A DNA stretch of 64,000 nt from Chitinispirillales bacterium (GTDB taxonomy: Bacteria; Fibrobacterota; Chitinivibrionia; Chitinivibrionales; Chitinispirillaceae): assembly GCA_031254105.1 (NCBI GenBank), contig JAIRVB010000012.1:124001-188000 (forward strand), written 5' to 3'. A program made the translations under genes and the position numbers. Below, in pieces: positions 24,506 through 34,073 of the stretch. Under the pieces are notes generated by a model, which saw only the letters and a list, made by a program, of their open reading frames with translations, ran no database searches and was not told the DNA's origin. Each line of letters starts with the position of its first letter. The first letter of the stretch is position 1.

Positions 24506-25588
24506 ATGGCAAGGGTGTTTAATTTTTCAGCAGGTCCGGCAATGATGCCTGAAGAAGTTCTTAAAATAGCGGCAGGCGAGATGCTTGACTATCAGAACAC
24601 AGGGACATCGGTAATGGAGATGAGTCACCGTTCCAACGCGTTTATCGCGATCGCGAACGACGCGGAAAAACTTCTGCGTGAACTTATGGATATACCGCAA
24701 AACTACAAAGTGCTTTTTTTGCAGGGAGGAGCTTCCACTCAGTTTGCGATGGTGCCGCTTAACTTAATGGGGGAGAATGGAAAAGCTGACTATGTCAACA
24801 CCGGCATGTGGTCAAAAAAAGCGATAAGCGAAGCAAAAAAATACGGTGCGGTAAAAGTTGTCGCAACATCCGATGACAAGAATTTCAATTACATTCCTAA
24901 AGTAACAAAAGATATGTTCGATCCTCAGGCGGCCTATGTTCATATCACCACGAACAATACGATTTTCGGAACCCGTTTCAGAGAGCTTCCCGATACCGGA
25001 AATGTTCCCCTTGTGGCGGACATGTCCTCTAACATCCTTTCTGAGGTGTATGATGTAAGCAGGTTTGGCATCATATACGCGGGAGCTCAGAAAAATATCG
25101 GCCCCGCGGGGGTTACGGTAGTTATCATCCGCGAAGATCTTCTCGGACGGGAACTTCCGGTCACTCCCACAATGCTTGGGTATAAGGTTCACGCGGAGAA
25201 TGAATCAATGTACAACACTCCGCCCTGCTATTCTTTGTATATGGCAAAGTTAGTTTTTGAATGGCTCAAGGGTAAGGGCGGAGTAAAGGCTATACAGAAA
25301 ATCAACGAAGATAAGGCAGCGGTACTTTACAACTTTTTAGATAACTCAAGACTCTTTAAAGGCACGGTTGAGACGCGGTTTCGTTCGTTAATGAATATCC
25401 CATTTGTTCTTCCGGCGGAAGAGCTGAACAGCGCTTTCATTAAACAGGCGACATCAGCGGGTTTTATCAATTTAAAAGGTCACCGCTCTGTGGGCGGAAT
25501 GAGGGCGAGTATCTACAACGCGATGCCTGTTGAGGGTGTTAATAAGCTTGTTGAGTTTATGAAGGAGTTTGAGAAGCGCAATGGGTAG
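24506..25588 (+). CDS. serC: Phosphoserine aminotransferase
   Basis: SerC converts 3-phosphohydroxypyruvate and glutamate to phosphoserine and 2-oxoglutarate. The 360-aa product has the N-terminal 'VFNFSAGPAMMPEEVL', the 'EMSHRS' motif, 'LFLQGGASTQFAMVPLNL', the PLP lysine in 'YAGAQKNIGPAG' (about 196-200) and 'LKGHRSVGGMRASIYNAMP' near the end, all classic for the family. ATG 24506 has AGGAG eight bases before it. serA follows after 185 bp, giving the first two steps of serine synthesis in reverse gene order. Confidence 0.97.
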   Translation: MARVFNFSAGPAMMPEEVLKIAAGEMLDYQNTGTSVMEMSHRSNAFIAIANDAEKLLRELMDIPQNYKVLFLQGGASTQFAMVPLNLMGENGKADYVNTGMWSKKAISEAKKYGAVKVVATSDDKNFNYIPKVTKDMFDPQAAYVHITTNNTIFGTRFRELPDTGNVPLVADMSSNILSEVYDVSRFGIIYAGAQKNIGPAGVTVVIIREDLLGRELPVTPTMLGYKVHAENESMYNTPPCYSLYMAKLVFEWLKGKGGVKAIQKINEDKAAVLYNFLDNSRLFKGTVETRFRSLMNIPFVLPAEELNSAFIKQATSAGFINLKGHRSVGGMRASIYNAMPVEGVNKLVEFMKEFEKRNG

Positions 25589-25773
25589 GGTAGTTGTCAG
25601 TTTCCAGTTAAAGGATATGAAAATATAGTTTATCTCCCTGAAAAGAGTCCGCCGCCGGGTCACGGCGCGCCGTAACCTTACGTCAAGTTGATTTACTATA
25701 AAACCCGTAAAAAATTAAAAACGCAGAAATAATCTGACGCAATGATAATAACTACTAAAAAAGGTAACTAAAA

Positions 25774-26949
25774 ATGTTTAAGATTCAGACGCTTAATAAG
25801 ATTAGTACTTATGGGTTGGAGCTTTTTCCTCGTGACAGTTATGAGATCGCTTCTGAGATTGTTAATCCGGACGCGGTTGTAGTGAGAAGTTTTAATATGA
25901 ATGATATGGACCTTCCGAAAACCGTGCAGGCTGTCGCGCGCGCGGGAGCAGGCGTGAACAATATTCCTATAGACAAATGCACAGAAAAGGGTATCGTTGT
26001 TTTTAACACTCCCGGCGCAAACGCGAACGGCGTTAAGGAACTTGTTCTCGCGGGGCTTTTTATGTCTTCACGCCGTCTTATTCCAGGAATCATGTGGGCA
26101 AAAGGTCTTATCGGTAAAGCTGATGAGGTGCCCAAGCTTGTTGAAAAAGGTAAAAGCGATTTTGTCGGGCCTGAGATAAAGGGTAAAAAAATCGGAGTTA
26201 TTGGTTTGGGCGCTATCGGCGTTATGGTGGCTAATGACTGCGTTGGACTTGGGATGCAGGTTATAGGGTATGATCCGTTCATATCTGTAGAAGCTGCCTG
26301 GAAGCTTTCAAGCAGTGTCAGGCGGGCTAACGGACTTGAAAGCCTGTTTGCGGAAAGCGACTATATCTCTCTGCACGTGCCGCTCAGTGACAAAACAAAA
26401 AGCATTATTAACAAGGAACGTTTCGCAATAATGAAAAAGGGCGTCCGTATCCTCAATTTCTCACGGGGCGGGCTTGTCAATAATAATGATCTGATTGAGG
26501 CGCTCAATGATGGAACAGTTAATATCTATGTAACCGACTTTCCTGATGAAAATCTTCTCAAGCAGGAAAAAGTTATCGCGTTTCCGCACCTTGGGGCCTC
26601 CACTCCTGAAGCGGAAGACAACTGCGCCATAATGGCTGTAAACCAGACAAGAGATTACCTTGAGCGCGGAAATATTAAGAACTCCGTAAATTTTCCTGAT
26701 TGTGATCTGAATTTTCGAAGCCGTAACCGTGTAGTTATCGCTAACAGGAATGTTCCTAACATGATCAGTCAGATTACAACTCTGCTCGCCGCTGAAAAAA
26801 TCAATGTTTCCGATATGTTAAACAAACATAAGGGAGAAGTCGCTTATAACATTATCGATGTTGACGGAGAACTGGGAGAGGAAACTTTATCCAAAATCCG
26901 CGGTATTGATGGCGTTATTATGGTGAGGTTGATTAAGAATAAGGTTTAG
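25774..26949 (+). CDS. serA: D-3-phosphoglycerate dehydrogenase, short form with ACT domain
   Basis: SerA oxidises 3-phosphoglycerate to 3-phosphohydroxypyruvate, the entry to serine synthesis. The 391-aa product has 'AGAGVNNIPIDKCTEKGIVVFNTPGANA', the NAD-binding loop GLGAIG (about 149-154), the catalytic arginine region 'LNFSRGGLVNNNDL' and the catalytic histidine in 'FPHLGASTPEAE'. It has only a C-terminal ACT domain (about 320-391, 'ISQITTLLAAEKINVSDML'), so it is the short form without an intervening domain. ATG 25774 has AAGG nine bases upstream. A serine-binding ACT domain suggests feedback control. Confidence 0.96.
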   Translation: MFKIQTLNKISTYGLELFPRDSYEIASEIVNPDAVVVRSFNMNDMDLPKTVQAVARAGAGVNNIPIDKCTEKGIVVFNTPGANANGVKELVLAGLFMSSRRLIPGIMWAKGLIGKADEVPKLVEKGKSDFVGPEIKGKKIGVIGLGAIGVMVANDCVGLGMQVIGYDPFISVEAAWKLSSSVRRANGLESLFAESDYISLHVPLSDKTKSIINKERFAIMKKGVRILNFSRGGLVNNNDLIEALNDGTVNIYVTDFPDENLLKQEKVIAFPHLGASTPEAEDNCAIMAVNQTRDYLERGNIKNSVNFPDCDLNFRSRNRVVIANRNVPNMISQITTLLAAEKINVSDMLNKHKGEVAYNIIDVDGELGEETLSKIRGIDGVIMVRLIKNKV

Positions 26950-26963
26950 TAAATTCCAGGTAA

Positions 26964-26983
26964 GGGCGCGGTTAACCGCGCCC
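26964..26983. terminator. Perfect 20-bp palindrome between convergent serA and trmFO
   Basis: GGGCGCGGTTAACCGCGCCC is a perfect palindrome between two convergent genes. There is no U tract on either side, so intrinsic termination is uncertain; RNA processing is an alternative. Confidence 0.45.
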
Positions 26984-27029
26984 CGGCAACCGCGGAGCGG
27001 GCCTCGTTTATAAGAATAACATCCGTCAC

Positions 27030-27045
27030 CCCCGCGAAAGCGGGG
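27030..27045. terminator. Hairpin downstream of trmFO
   Basis: CCCCGC, then GAAA, then GCGGGG forms a 6-bp stem with a stable tetraloop. It sits 19 bp beyond the trmFO stop and 81 bp beyond the serA stop, and is followed on the plus strand by a T-rich stretch. Confidence 0.5.
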
Positions 27046-27063
27046 TCTATTGTTCTTAGAGAA

Positions 27064-28398
27064 TCACTTCACCATCCACTCATTAATCAATCTAAGCGCA
27101 CGCTCGCACAAAACCTCTTTCTTACGCTTTTTACCCTGTTTGCGGTTAAATTCAGTTTTGTCAAGAGACGGAAATAATCCGAAGTGTATGTTGGTGGGGC
27201 AGAACGGTTCCGCGTAGGATGAGGTAACATGTTTTAGCAGCGCGCCCAGCGCGGTCTGGCCGGGCGGCGGAGTTGCGGTTTTGACCCCAAGTTTTGAGGC
27301 GGCGAAAAGAGCGGCTAAATGTCCTGTAGCTACGCTTTCTGTATAACCCTCATTGCCGCAGATTTGACCGGCAAGAAAAATGTGAGGATATTTTTTGAAT
27401 GACAGATCGCCGTTCAGAAGTTTTGGCGAGTCAAGATATGTGTTGCGGTGAATACTGCCGAAACGTAAGAATTTCGCGTTCTGCAGCCCTGGGATAAGCC
27501 TGAAAACTTTTTGCTGCTCAGGTATGGTAAGCCGTGTCTGAAAACCCACTATATTGTAACTCTCCGCCGCCGCGGTCTCTTTGCGCAGCTGGCAAACAGC
27601 AAACGGCCGTTTGCCTGTGCGCGGATCGGTTAACCCGATCGGCCTCATAGGACCGAAGGCGAGGCAGTTGTATCCGCGTTCAGCCATGACTTCTACAGGA
27701 AGGCAGGATTCAAAAAACGCTGCGTCTTCAAAAGAACGGGCAATTGTGCGGTCCGCTTCTCTCAAAGCTTCGTAGAAAACGCGGTATTCATCCTCAGAAA
27801 ATGGGCAGTTAATATAATCCCCCGGCCCCTCTTCCCGTCTTGACGCGTGAAACGCGATAGACATATCAATTGATTCTGTTTCGATGATAGGAGCTATCGC
27901 GTCATAAAAATGTAAATTAGCTGATAAAAATTCATTTGTCAGCCATCCGGTAAGTTTTTCGGAAGCAAGCGGCCCTGCCGCTATGATACACACATCATGA
28001 TCAGCGGGTGGAGCGGTAATTTCCTCTCTCACTAATTTTATCAAGGGATTGGCTTGTAAATTGTCAAGTACATTAAGAGAAAAAAGTTCACGGTCGACGG
28101 CAAGCGCCGCTCCCGCGGGAACAGCCGTTTTATGCGCAATGTCAAGCAGAAAACATCCTAAAACTTTCAGCTCCGCCTTTAGCAATCCGTGCGCTGAGGG
28201 CAGATCCCTTGCTTTAAATGAATTTGAGCAGACGAGCTCCGCGGGGTGAGTTGTAATATGAGCCGGAGATGACCACGCTGGCCGCGCTTCATACAGCGTT
28301 ACCGGGACGCCAAGAGATGCCAGGGTGAACGCAGCTTCGGACCCGGCCAGTCCTGCCCCGATAACCGCCGCTCCCGCGCTATTTGAGCAGGCAGCCAA
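27064..28398 (-). CDS. trmFO: Methylenetetrahydrofolate-tRNA-(uracil-5-)-methyltransferase
   Basis: TrmFO makes 5-methyluridine at position 54 of tRNA using methylene-THF and FAD. The 444-aa product starts at TTG 28398, with the FAD loop 'VIGAGLAGSEAAFTLASLGVPVTLYEARP' from about 12, 'THPAELVCSNSFKA', 'QLRKETAAAESYNIVGFQTRL', and 'FLAGQICGNEGYTESVATG' at the C-terminal half, standard TrmFO motifs. The TTG sits inside a hairpin (GGCAGCC, spacer, GGCTGCC) that also spans the topA stop, so translational coupling to topA is likely. No ATG is near enough to serve. Confidence 0.93.
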   Translation of the reverse strand: MAACSNSAGAAVIGAGLAGSEAAFTLASLGVPVTLYEARPAWSSPAHITTHPAELVCSNSFKARDLPSAHGLLKAELKVLGCFLLDIAHKTAVPAGAALAVDRELFSLNVLDNLQANPLIKLVREEITAPPADHDVCIIAAGPLASEKLTGWLTNEFLSANLHFYDAIAPIIETESIDMSIAFHASRREEGPGDYINCPFSEDEYRVFYEALREADRTIARSFEDAAFFESCLPVEVMAERGYNCLAFGPMRPIGLTDPRTGKRPFAVCQLRKETAAAESYNIVGFQTRLTIPEQQKVFRLIPGLQNAKFLRFGSIHRNTYLDSPKLLNGDLSFKKYPHIFLAGQICGNEGYTESVATGHLAALFAASKLGVKTATPPPGQTALGALLKHVTSSYAEPFCPTNIHFGLFPSLDKTEFNRKQGKKRKKEVLCERALRLINEWMVK

Positions 28399-28400
28399 AT

Positions 28401-30683
28401 TTAAGGCTGCCCTTCCGCGGGGGCGCTGTCTGGAGAGCTTTGCTCTGTTTTACATGCCGGACAGCGTACGTAAACCCCTCTTCGTTTTGTGTCTTTCTGT
28501 ACAAGATAACCATTGCCGCAATGACCGCATTTTTTGTCAATCGGCCTGTCCCAGCTTGCGAATGTGCATTTAGGGTATTTGCTGCACCCGTAGAACACTT
28601 TGCCTCTGCGGGTTTTGCGTTCCACTATGCTGCCTTCGCACCCATCCTGAGGACAGCTTACCCCTATGGAGAGCGAGCGGGTATTTTTGCAGCCGGTTTC
28701 ATTATAATTCGAACAGCCCAAAAATTTGTTCCCGTTCATGGAAAGAATCACCATTGAGGCGCCGCACTTGTCGCATTTTTCGTCAACCGGTATGGCCGCG
28801 GCTTTTTCCAGCGGTTCTGTGTGTTTACACGCAGGAAATCCCTGACATGCTAAGAATTTACCGTTTTTACTCCACTTAATGACAAGATTATTCTCATTAC
28901 ATTCGGGACACTTTTTGTCGGTAACTTCCTGATTCTGAGCCCTCAGGTCTTTAATGCTTTTGCGTACAATTTCAAGACGGTCCGCAAATGGCTTGTAGAA
29001 TTCCTTGAGGACATTAATCCAGTCGGCATCGCCTGATTCTATTTTATCAAGTGTCAATTCCATATCAGCTGTAAACCCGACATCAAAAACTGCGGGAAAC
29101 TCGTTGATGAGGGTATTCTTTACCATGTAGCCCACTTCAGTAGGCGAGAACCGTCGGTTTTCGACATTTGTATATTTACGCCTTTTAAGAGTATCAATAA
29201 TCTGCGCGTATGTACTCGGACGGCCTATACCCTTATCCTCAAGCTCTCTCACAAGTGAAGCTTCAGTGTAGCGCGGAGGAGGTTGCGTGAAATGCTGTTT
29301 GTCGATAAGTTTCGTTTTATTCACGCTGTCGCTTACCTTAAGCTCCGGCAGTTTTTCGTTTTGGCCTTCGCCTGTGTCGGTTGTGTCTTCAACAGTTTCG
29401 TCATAGAGCGCAAGGAACCCTTCAAAACGCATGATGGAACCGCTTGCTCTGAAAACGCACCCGCCGCCGCTTATGTCTGCGCGTGTGGAGTCAAAAACCG
29501 CGTTTTCCATCTGTGAAGCAAGGAACCGCTTCCATATAAGTTCGTAAAGCCTGTGCTGGTCGCGCGACAAAAACGGTTTTACGCGCTCAGGCGCAAACTC
29601 AAAATTTACCTGCGACGGACGTATCGCTTCGTGAGCGTCCTGAGCGTTTTTACTTTTACCATAAGCCCTTGGTGATCCGGGTAAATGCTTCTCACCAAAA
29701 AGCCCCTGTATCATTGCGCGCGCGTCTGTTATCGCGTCTGCGGATATTCGGGTTGAGTCGGTACGCATATAGGTAATAAGACCCATAGCCCCGAGCTCGC
29801 CAAGTTCAAGACCTTCGTAAAGCTGCTGCGCGATCATCATAGTTTTTGCCGCGCTGAAACTCAGTTTTTTAGCGGCCTCCTGCTGAAGCGTAGAGGTAAT
29901 AAACGGCGGATAGGGCTTACGGCTCTTCTGCGTTCTCTGAACATCAGTCACAGAAAACTTCTCGTTTGTGAGCCGCGCTAATACCGCCTTTACAGACGCT
30001 TCATCCGGCAAAAGCGGATTTTCATCGTTGTTTCCTGATTTGCGGCCGTCTATCGAAATAAGTTTCGCTGAAAAATTAGCCCCATTATAATCAAACAGCC
30101 CGTGTATAGACCAGTACTCACGCTGTATGAAAGCTTTAATCTCATCTTCCCTTTCGCAAATCAGCCTCAAAGCTACCGACTGAACGCGCCCCGCGCTGAG
30201 TCCCTTAAAAACCGTACTCCACAGCACCGGCGAAAGTTTATATCCCACAATACGGTCAAGAATACGCCGCGTCTGCTGCGCGTTCACCTTGTTCATATCT
30301 ATATCACCGGGAGAATCAAAAGCGGCTAATACCGCTTTTTTGGTGATCTCATTAAACATCACGCGTTTGACAGTTACATTGTCGCCGACGATACTGCGCG
30401 CTACGTGCCACGCGATAGCCTCACCTTCGCGGTCAGGGTCGGGCGCGAGGAATACATCCTCAGCTTTGGCGGCCTCATCCTTGAGTTCGCGCACTATCCG
30501 CGTTTTACCTTTGGAAGTGGTGTACTTAGGTTTAAAATCCTGATCAATGTCTACGCCAAACTCCTTTTCCGGTAGGTCAATAATGTGACCCATCGTTGCC
30601 CTTACCGCGTAATCTTTCCCCAGATATTTGGAGATGACTTTACACTTGGCCGGAGACTCAACTACTACTAAATGTTTGGCCAT
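28401..30683 (-). CDS. topA: DNA topoisomerase I
   Basis: TopA relaxes negative supercoils by a type IA mechanism. The 760-aa product has the Toprim start 'LVVVESPAKCKVISKYLGKDY', the catalytic tyrosine in 'GLITYMRTDSTRIS' (about 305-318) and 'TMGHIIDLPEKEFGVD'. The C-terminus carries four Cys-rich zinc-ribbon units (KCPECNENN, KCDKCGASM, SCPQDGCEG, KKCGHCGNG). AGGAT lies six bases before ATG 30683. It follows purH after 12 bp and precedes trmFO by 2 bp, so purH-topA-trmFO form one operon. Confidence 0.97.
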   Translation of the reverse strand: MAKHLVVVESPAKCKVISKYLGKDYAVRATMGHIIDLPEKEFGVDIDQDFKPKYTTSKGKTRIVRELKDEAAKAEDVFLAPDPDREGEAIAWHVARSIVGDNVTVKRVMFNEITKKAVLAAFDSPGDIDMNKVNAQQTRRILDRIVGYKLSPVLWSTVFKGLSAGRVQSVALRLICEREDEIKAFIQREYWSIHGLFDYNGANFSAKLISIDGRKSGNNDENPLLPDEASVKAVLARLTNEKFSVTDVQRTQKSRKPYPPFITSTLQQEAAKKLSFSAAKTMMIAQQLYEGLELGELGAMGLITYMRTDSTRISADAITDARAMIQGLFGEKHLPGSPRAYGKSKNAQDAHEAIRPSQVNFEFAPERVKPFLSRDQHRLYELIWKRFLASQMENAVFDSTRADISGGGCVFRASGSIMRFEGFLALYDETVEDTTDTGEGQNEKLPELKVSDSVNKTKLIDKQHFTQPPPRYTEASLVRELEDKGIGRPSTYAQIIDTLKRRKYTNVENRRFSPTEVGYMVKNTLINEFPAVFDVGFTADMELTLDKIESGDADWINVLKEFYKPFADRLEIVRKSIKDLRAQNQEVTDKKCPECNENNLVIKWSKNGKFLACQGFPACKHTEPLEKAAAIPVDEKCDKCGASMVILSMNGNKFLGCSNYNETGCKNTRSLSIGVSCPQDGCEGSIVERKTRRGKVFYGCSKYPKCTFASWDRPIDKKCGHCGNGYLVQKDTKRRGVYVRCPACKTEQSSPDSAPAEGQP

Positions 30684-30695
30684 AAAAATATCCTA

Positions 30696-32312
30696 TTAAT
30701 GTTTAAAGTGTCGCATCCCGGTAAAAACCATGGCGATGCCGAATTTATCACAAGCCTCAATAACTTCACTGTCTCTTTTTGAACCGCCCGGCTGAACGAT
30801 AAAACGAATGCCGTAAGCGTTAGCTTCTTCAATCGTATCCGCAAACGGAAAAAACGCGTCTGAGGCCATAACAAACTCCCCGAATTCGGGAAATTGACTT
30901 GTCGGAATACTCTTACCCGCCTCATTATATTCATTGCGCAGATTATCCGCCGCCTTAGTCACGGCAAGTTTTCTCAGAGCGTCCACACGGTTTGGCTGAC
31001 CCGCGCCTATTCCGGTAATACGGTGCAACCCCTCCTGATATTCTTGGGCAAGTATAATCGCGTTAGACTTGACATGTTTACACGCCTTGTACGCAAATGC
31101 CGCAAGTTTCTGCTTCGTATCCGGAAATCGAGTTTTTGTAACAACATCCCATTTGTCAAAAAGGGCGTTGTCGCGTCCCTGTTTGAGAAGTCCGCCCGTA
31201 ACGTGCTTTAACATAAACGTCTCTTTTACCCTCCCCGCAAGATTTCCAACTTGCAGTATACGGAGAGCTGAACTCTTTTGTTTTAAAAATTCTAAAGCAT
31301 CGCCGTCAAACCCCGGAGCGATAAGCAGTTCAACAAACCGTCCCGCCAAAACTTTTGCGGTTCCTGTGTCAACAACACGGTTTACAGCTATCACACCGCC
31401 AAAAGCTGAAACCGGATCCCCCGACCACGCCGCGCTAAGCGCCTCTTCAAGCGTTTTGCCCGTAGCGTAACCGCAGGGGTTAGTATGTTTGATTATCGCC
31501 GCGCCAGGCAGGTCGGTAAGCTCCTTAACCGCTTCAAGCGCGGCATCGCCGTCTACAATATTGTTATAAGATAATTCTTTTCCGCCAAGCTGAGCCGCCG
31601 ACGCCATGGACGCTTCCGTAATTTTCGTATCCTTATAGAACACCGCCTCCTGATGAGGATTCTCCCCGTAACGCAGAGTCTGCCCATCCTCAAGCCGCAA
31701 ACGCAGCACCTCTTCGTCCAAATATGTTTTTGACAGATAAGTATCTATCATCGAATCGTAATCCGCCGTATGCCTGAACGCCTTAGCCGCCAAACGTTTA
31801 CGAGTCTCAAACGAAACCGCGCCGCCGTCTGCCATCTCAGAAACTATAACCCCGTAATCCGCCGGATCAATCACCACAGTAACATACGCGTGATTTTTAG
31901 CGCCGCTTCTAACCATCGCAGGCCCGCCAATGTCAATATTCTCTATCGCCTCGCTAATAGAAGCTCCCCCCGCGACAGTCTGTTCAAAGGGATACAGGTT
32001 CACCACAACCATATCTATAGGAAGTATCCCGCACCGCTCCATCGCCTTTACATGCTCAAGCTTATCCCGCACGCCAAGTATCCCGCCGTGAACCCTCGGA
32101 TGCAGAGTTTTCACCCGCCCATCCATTATCTCAGGATGCCCCGTGTAGCTGTCAACAGCCGTTACCGGTATGCCGTTTTGTGAAAGCAGCTTCCATGTCC
32201 CGCCTGTCGATAAAATCTCCACACCCTGCTCAGAAAGCATCTTGCTGAACTCAATAATACCTGTTTTGTCCGATACGCTTATAAGCGCCCGCTTGATTAC
32301 TACCGGTTCCAT
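30696..32312 (-). CDS. purH: Bifunctional AICAR formyltransferase/IMP cyclohydrolase
   Basis: PurH carries out the last two steps of IMP synthesis. The 538-aa product starts 'MEPVVIKRALISVSDKTGIIEF' with 'ILSTGGTWKLL', has the IMP cyclohydrolase motif 'RVKTLHPRVHGGILG' and 'ENIDIGGPAMVRSGAKNH', and in the second half the AICAR formyltransferase motif 'IIKHTNPCGYATG' and 'SDAFFPFADTIEEA'. Length matches the family. It begins the purH-topA-trmFO group. I see no purine riboswitch before it. Confidence 0.97.
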   Translation of the reverse strand: MEPVVIKRALISVSDKTGIIEFSKMLSEQGVEILSTGGTWKLLSQNGIPVTAVDSYTGHPEIMDGRVKTLHPRVHGGILGVRDKLEHVKAMERCGILPIDMVVVNLYPFEQTVAGGASISEAIENIDIGGPAMVRSGAKNHAYVTVVIDPADYGVIVSEMADGGAVSFETRKRLAAKAFRHTADYDSMIDTYLSKTYLDEEVLRLRLEDGQTLRYGENPHQEAVFYKDTKITEASMASAAQLGGKELSYNNIVDGDAALEAVKELTDLPGAAIIKHTNPCGYATGKTLEEALSAAWSGDPVSAFGGVIAVNRVVDTGTAKVLAGRFVELLIAPGFDGDALEFLKQKSSALRILQVGNLAGRVKETFMLKHVTGGLLKQGRDNALFDKWDVVTKTRFPDTKQKLAAFAYKACKHVKSNAIILAQEYQEGLHRITGIGAGQPNRVDALRKLAVTKAADNLRNEYNEAGKSIPTSQFPEFGEFVMASDAFFPFADTIEEANAYGIRFIVQPGGSKRDSEVIEACDKFGIAMVFTGMRHFKH

Positions 32313-32460
32313 TTTTTCTCCTTAGAGATTTTAAGATTAGCAAGATAATATAATAGTGGGTAACGGAAAGTGGGTACTTGTAGGGAAAAAAGATGTTTGC
32401 AGAAATAATAATCCAAACTTTGTTTACCGGGGCGTAAGCCAGCCGGCAAAGGCCGCAGTG

Positions 32461-32901
32461 ATATTATTCTCAAACACGGTCAAAAACGTGCTCAGGCTGT
32501 AGGGCGTATACAGAAGAATACCTGTTGCCATCGTGGGCGCGGTTCACACGCCGCCTCAGCCATATTTGGTACCTATACAAATGGAAGAACTTATCAGGGA
32601 TTACGAAAATATAAAACGCGAAAAACACATTATAGACGCTGCGGCGGAATTTCACTTGCGCTTTGAGGGCATACACCCTTTTGTTGACGGCAGCGGCAGA
32701 ACAGGGCGGCTTATACTCAATTTAGAGTTAATAAGAGCGGGTCTGTTTCCGGTTAATATCAAATTCGCTGACCGCAGAAAATATTACGATTGCTTTGACC
32801 ATTATTATGGTAATGGACTTACGGCGCAAACACTTTCACAGCTTATAGCGGATTATGAGATTGAGGAGCTGGAGCGGTATATAAAGATACTGGAAGGATG
32901 A
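32461..32901 (+). pseudogene. Broken Fic-family gene, N-terminal part lost
   Basis: From 32461 the frame reads NTVKNVLRL, then a TAG at 32500, then GVYRRIPVAIVGAVHTPPQP, the usual middle of a Fic protein. The stop interrupts it. From GTG 32533 a 122-aa fragment continues with the active-site loop HPFVDGSGRTGR, where the invariant Asn of HPFxDGNGR is Ser. Everything before the helix ahead of 'GVYRR' is gone, and upstream lies a TGCAGAAATAA copy (about 32397). It is probably inactive and could be an old deletion product. Confidence 0.75.
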
Positions 32902-32960
32902 GGATTAAATCTATCTTAACATAATGTACGAATGTCGGAAATTTTAACATGCTCCCACAA

Positions 32961-33275
32961 TCAAAGAAGACAGGGTTTATCGCTGTTATAGTCATTCAAC
33001 TCAAAATCAACAGCCACAGACCCTTCACGTATCTCATGCATCAGTTTTTTTACTGGTTGATGCGCGGGGTGCGCCTGATAAAAATCAAGCGCCGCCTTAT
33101 CCTGTAAAGTGCAGATCAGAGCGATATCATAGCTGCGTCCGCTGCTTAAAAAATCGGCGCCTGCTTCTAAATCAAGCAGGCCTTCAATTTTACCTTTCAT
33201 GCCGCGCAGCGCGTCAAGCGCCCTTTGCCGGTCTTTTTGATCTTTCAACTTAAACAAAACTATGTGTTTTACCAT
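32961..33275 (-). CDS. Dabb-type stress-responsive alpha/beta-barrel protein
   Basis: The 104-aa product begins 'MVKHIVLFKLKD', has 'ALRGMKGKIEGLLDLEAGADFL' and 'SYDIALICTLQDKAALDFYQAHPAHQPVKKLM', the signature of the Dabb fold (A/B barrel domain). Members are dimers of largely unknown function in stress or aromatic metabolism. GGAG lies five bases before ATG 33275. It precedes rsmE and the STAS gene on the same strand in reverse order, each with its own ribosome site. Confidence 0.85.
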   Translation of the reverse strand: MVKHIVLFKLKDQKDRQRALDALRGMKGKIEGLLDLEAGADFLSSGRSYDIALICTLQDKAALDFYQAHPAHQPVKKLMHEIREGSVAVDFELNDYNSDKPCLL

Positions 33276-33326
33276 TGTCTCTCCGTTTACCGGCTGCTAT
33301 TAAGTTAAGCCGTTTCAGCGTACTTT

Positions 33327-33959
33327 TTACTCGTTAATAAAAATATCCTCAGACGTTTCATCGCCGATTTCGTCACCTGTTTGTTCCTGCTCAGGTTCCT
33401 GATTACGGATCTGTTCTTTCTCCGCGACACCGCGTATAATGCCGTGTGCGTCGCTTCGATTTTCTACCTGATTTATAAAACGGTCGATGGATGTCGTTTT
33501 TATGGCTACGTTTACATAGCCTGCCGCTCCCACAATGACAAGTTTGCCGCCAAGCTCCTCGCATTGCAGATGAAATCTGACAATCATACTTAACCCGCAG
33601 GAGTAGATATTGGAGACGGATGAGAGATCTAAGATTACCCGCCCTTTTTTGACCTTTTTCAGCTTATCGGCGACTTTGGCGAGTACCGCGCATCTGACAG
33701 TATTGAGTGTTCCGCTGCATTCGATAACGACGCTGTCGTTTTCGTCAAGATTAACAGTGATGCCGTGCTGGTTCATGTTTGCGTAATATCGGCATTCGGC
33801 GCATTTTTTCTGGTCATCTGATTTCCATCCCGGACTTCCTCTTTTCAGAACCCAGCACGATATGTTTTCCATATCGCCTGTATTGTTCTGAAAGTTCCGG
33901 TATACAAAGCAGTTTTTTCGCTGTTCTTCATTGCAAACAGTGATTTCGTAGCACTTCAC
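33327..33959 (-). CDS. STAS-domain protein with N-terminal two-CW Cys cluster
   Basis: The 210-aa product starts with a Cys-rich segment ('MKCYEITVCNEEQRKNC', then 'ISCWVLKRG' and 'KKCAECRYY'), the two-CW pattern that can bind metal or a cluster. It is followed by a STAS domain (about 70-165: 'DSVVIECSGTLNTVRCAVLAKV', 'VILDLSSVSNIYSCGLSMIVRFH') and an acidic tail (about 175-210). STAS proteins are anti-anti-sigma-type switches; a Ser is normally phosphorylated. Here the segment 'SNIYSCG' has the serine that fits. It may sense redox or metal state through the Cys cluster. GTG 33959 has AAGGAG seven bases before it. Confidence 0.8.
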   Translation of the reverse strand: MKCYEITVCNEEQRKNCFVYRNFQNNTGDMENISCWVLKRGSPGWKSDDQKKCAECRYYANMNQHGITVNLDENDSVVIECSGTLNTVRCAVLAKVADKLKKVKKGRVILDLSSVSNIYSCGLSMIVRFHLQCEELGGKLVIVGAAGYVNVAIKTTSIDRFINQVENRSDAHGIIRGVAEKEQIRNQEPEQEQTGDEIGDETSEDIFINE

Positions 33960-34073
33960 GCATTACTCCTTAACGCGGGCGGCCCGTATGGGTCATCCCT
34001 TAAATGCGGACGATCACAGGTCGTCCTTTTACATGTTTGTTTTGCGGTATACCGCGCATCGCGACTTTTCTGA

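Noticed and set aside
28383-30543. Plus-strand frames inside topA and trmFO
   Set aside because: Antisense shadows of well-supported genes.
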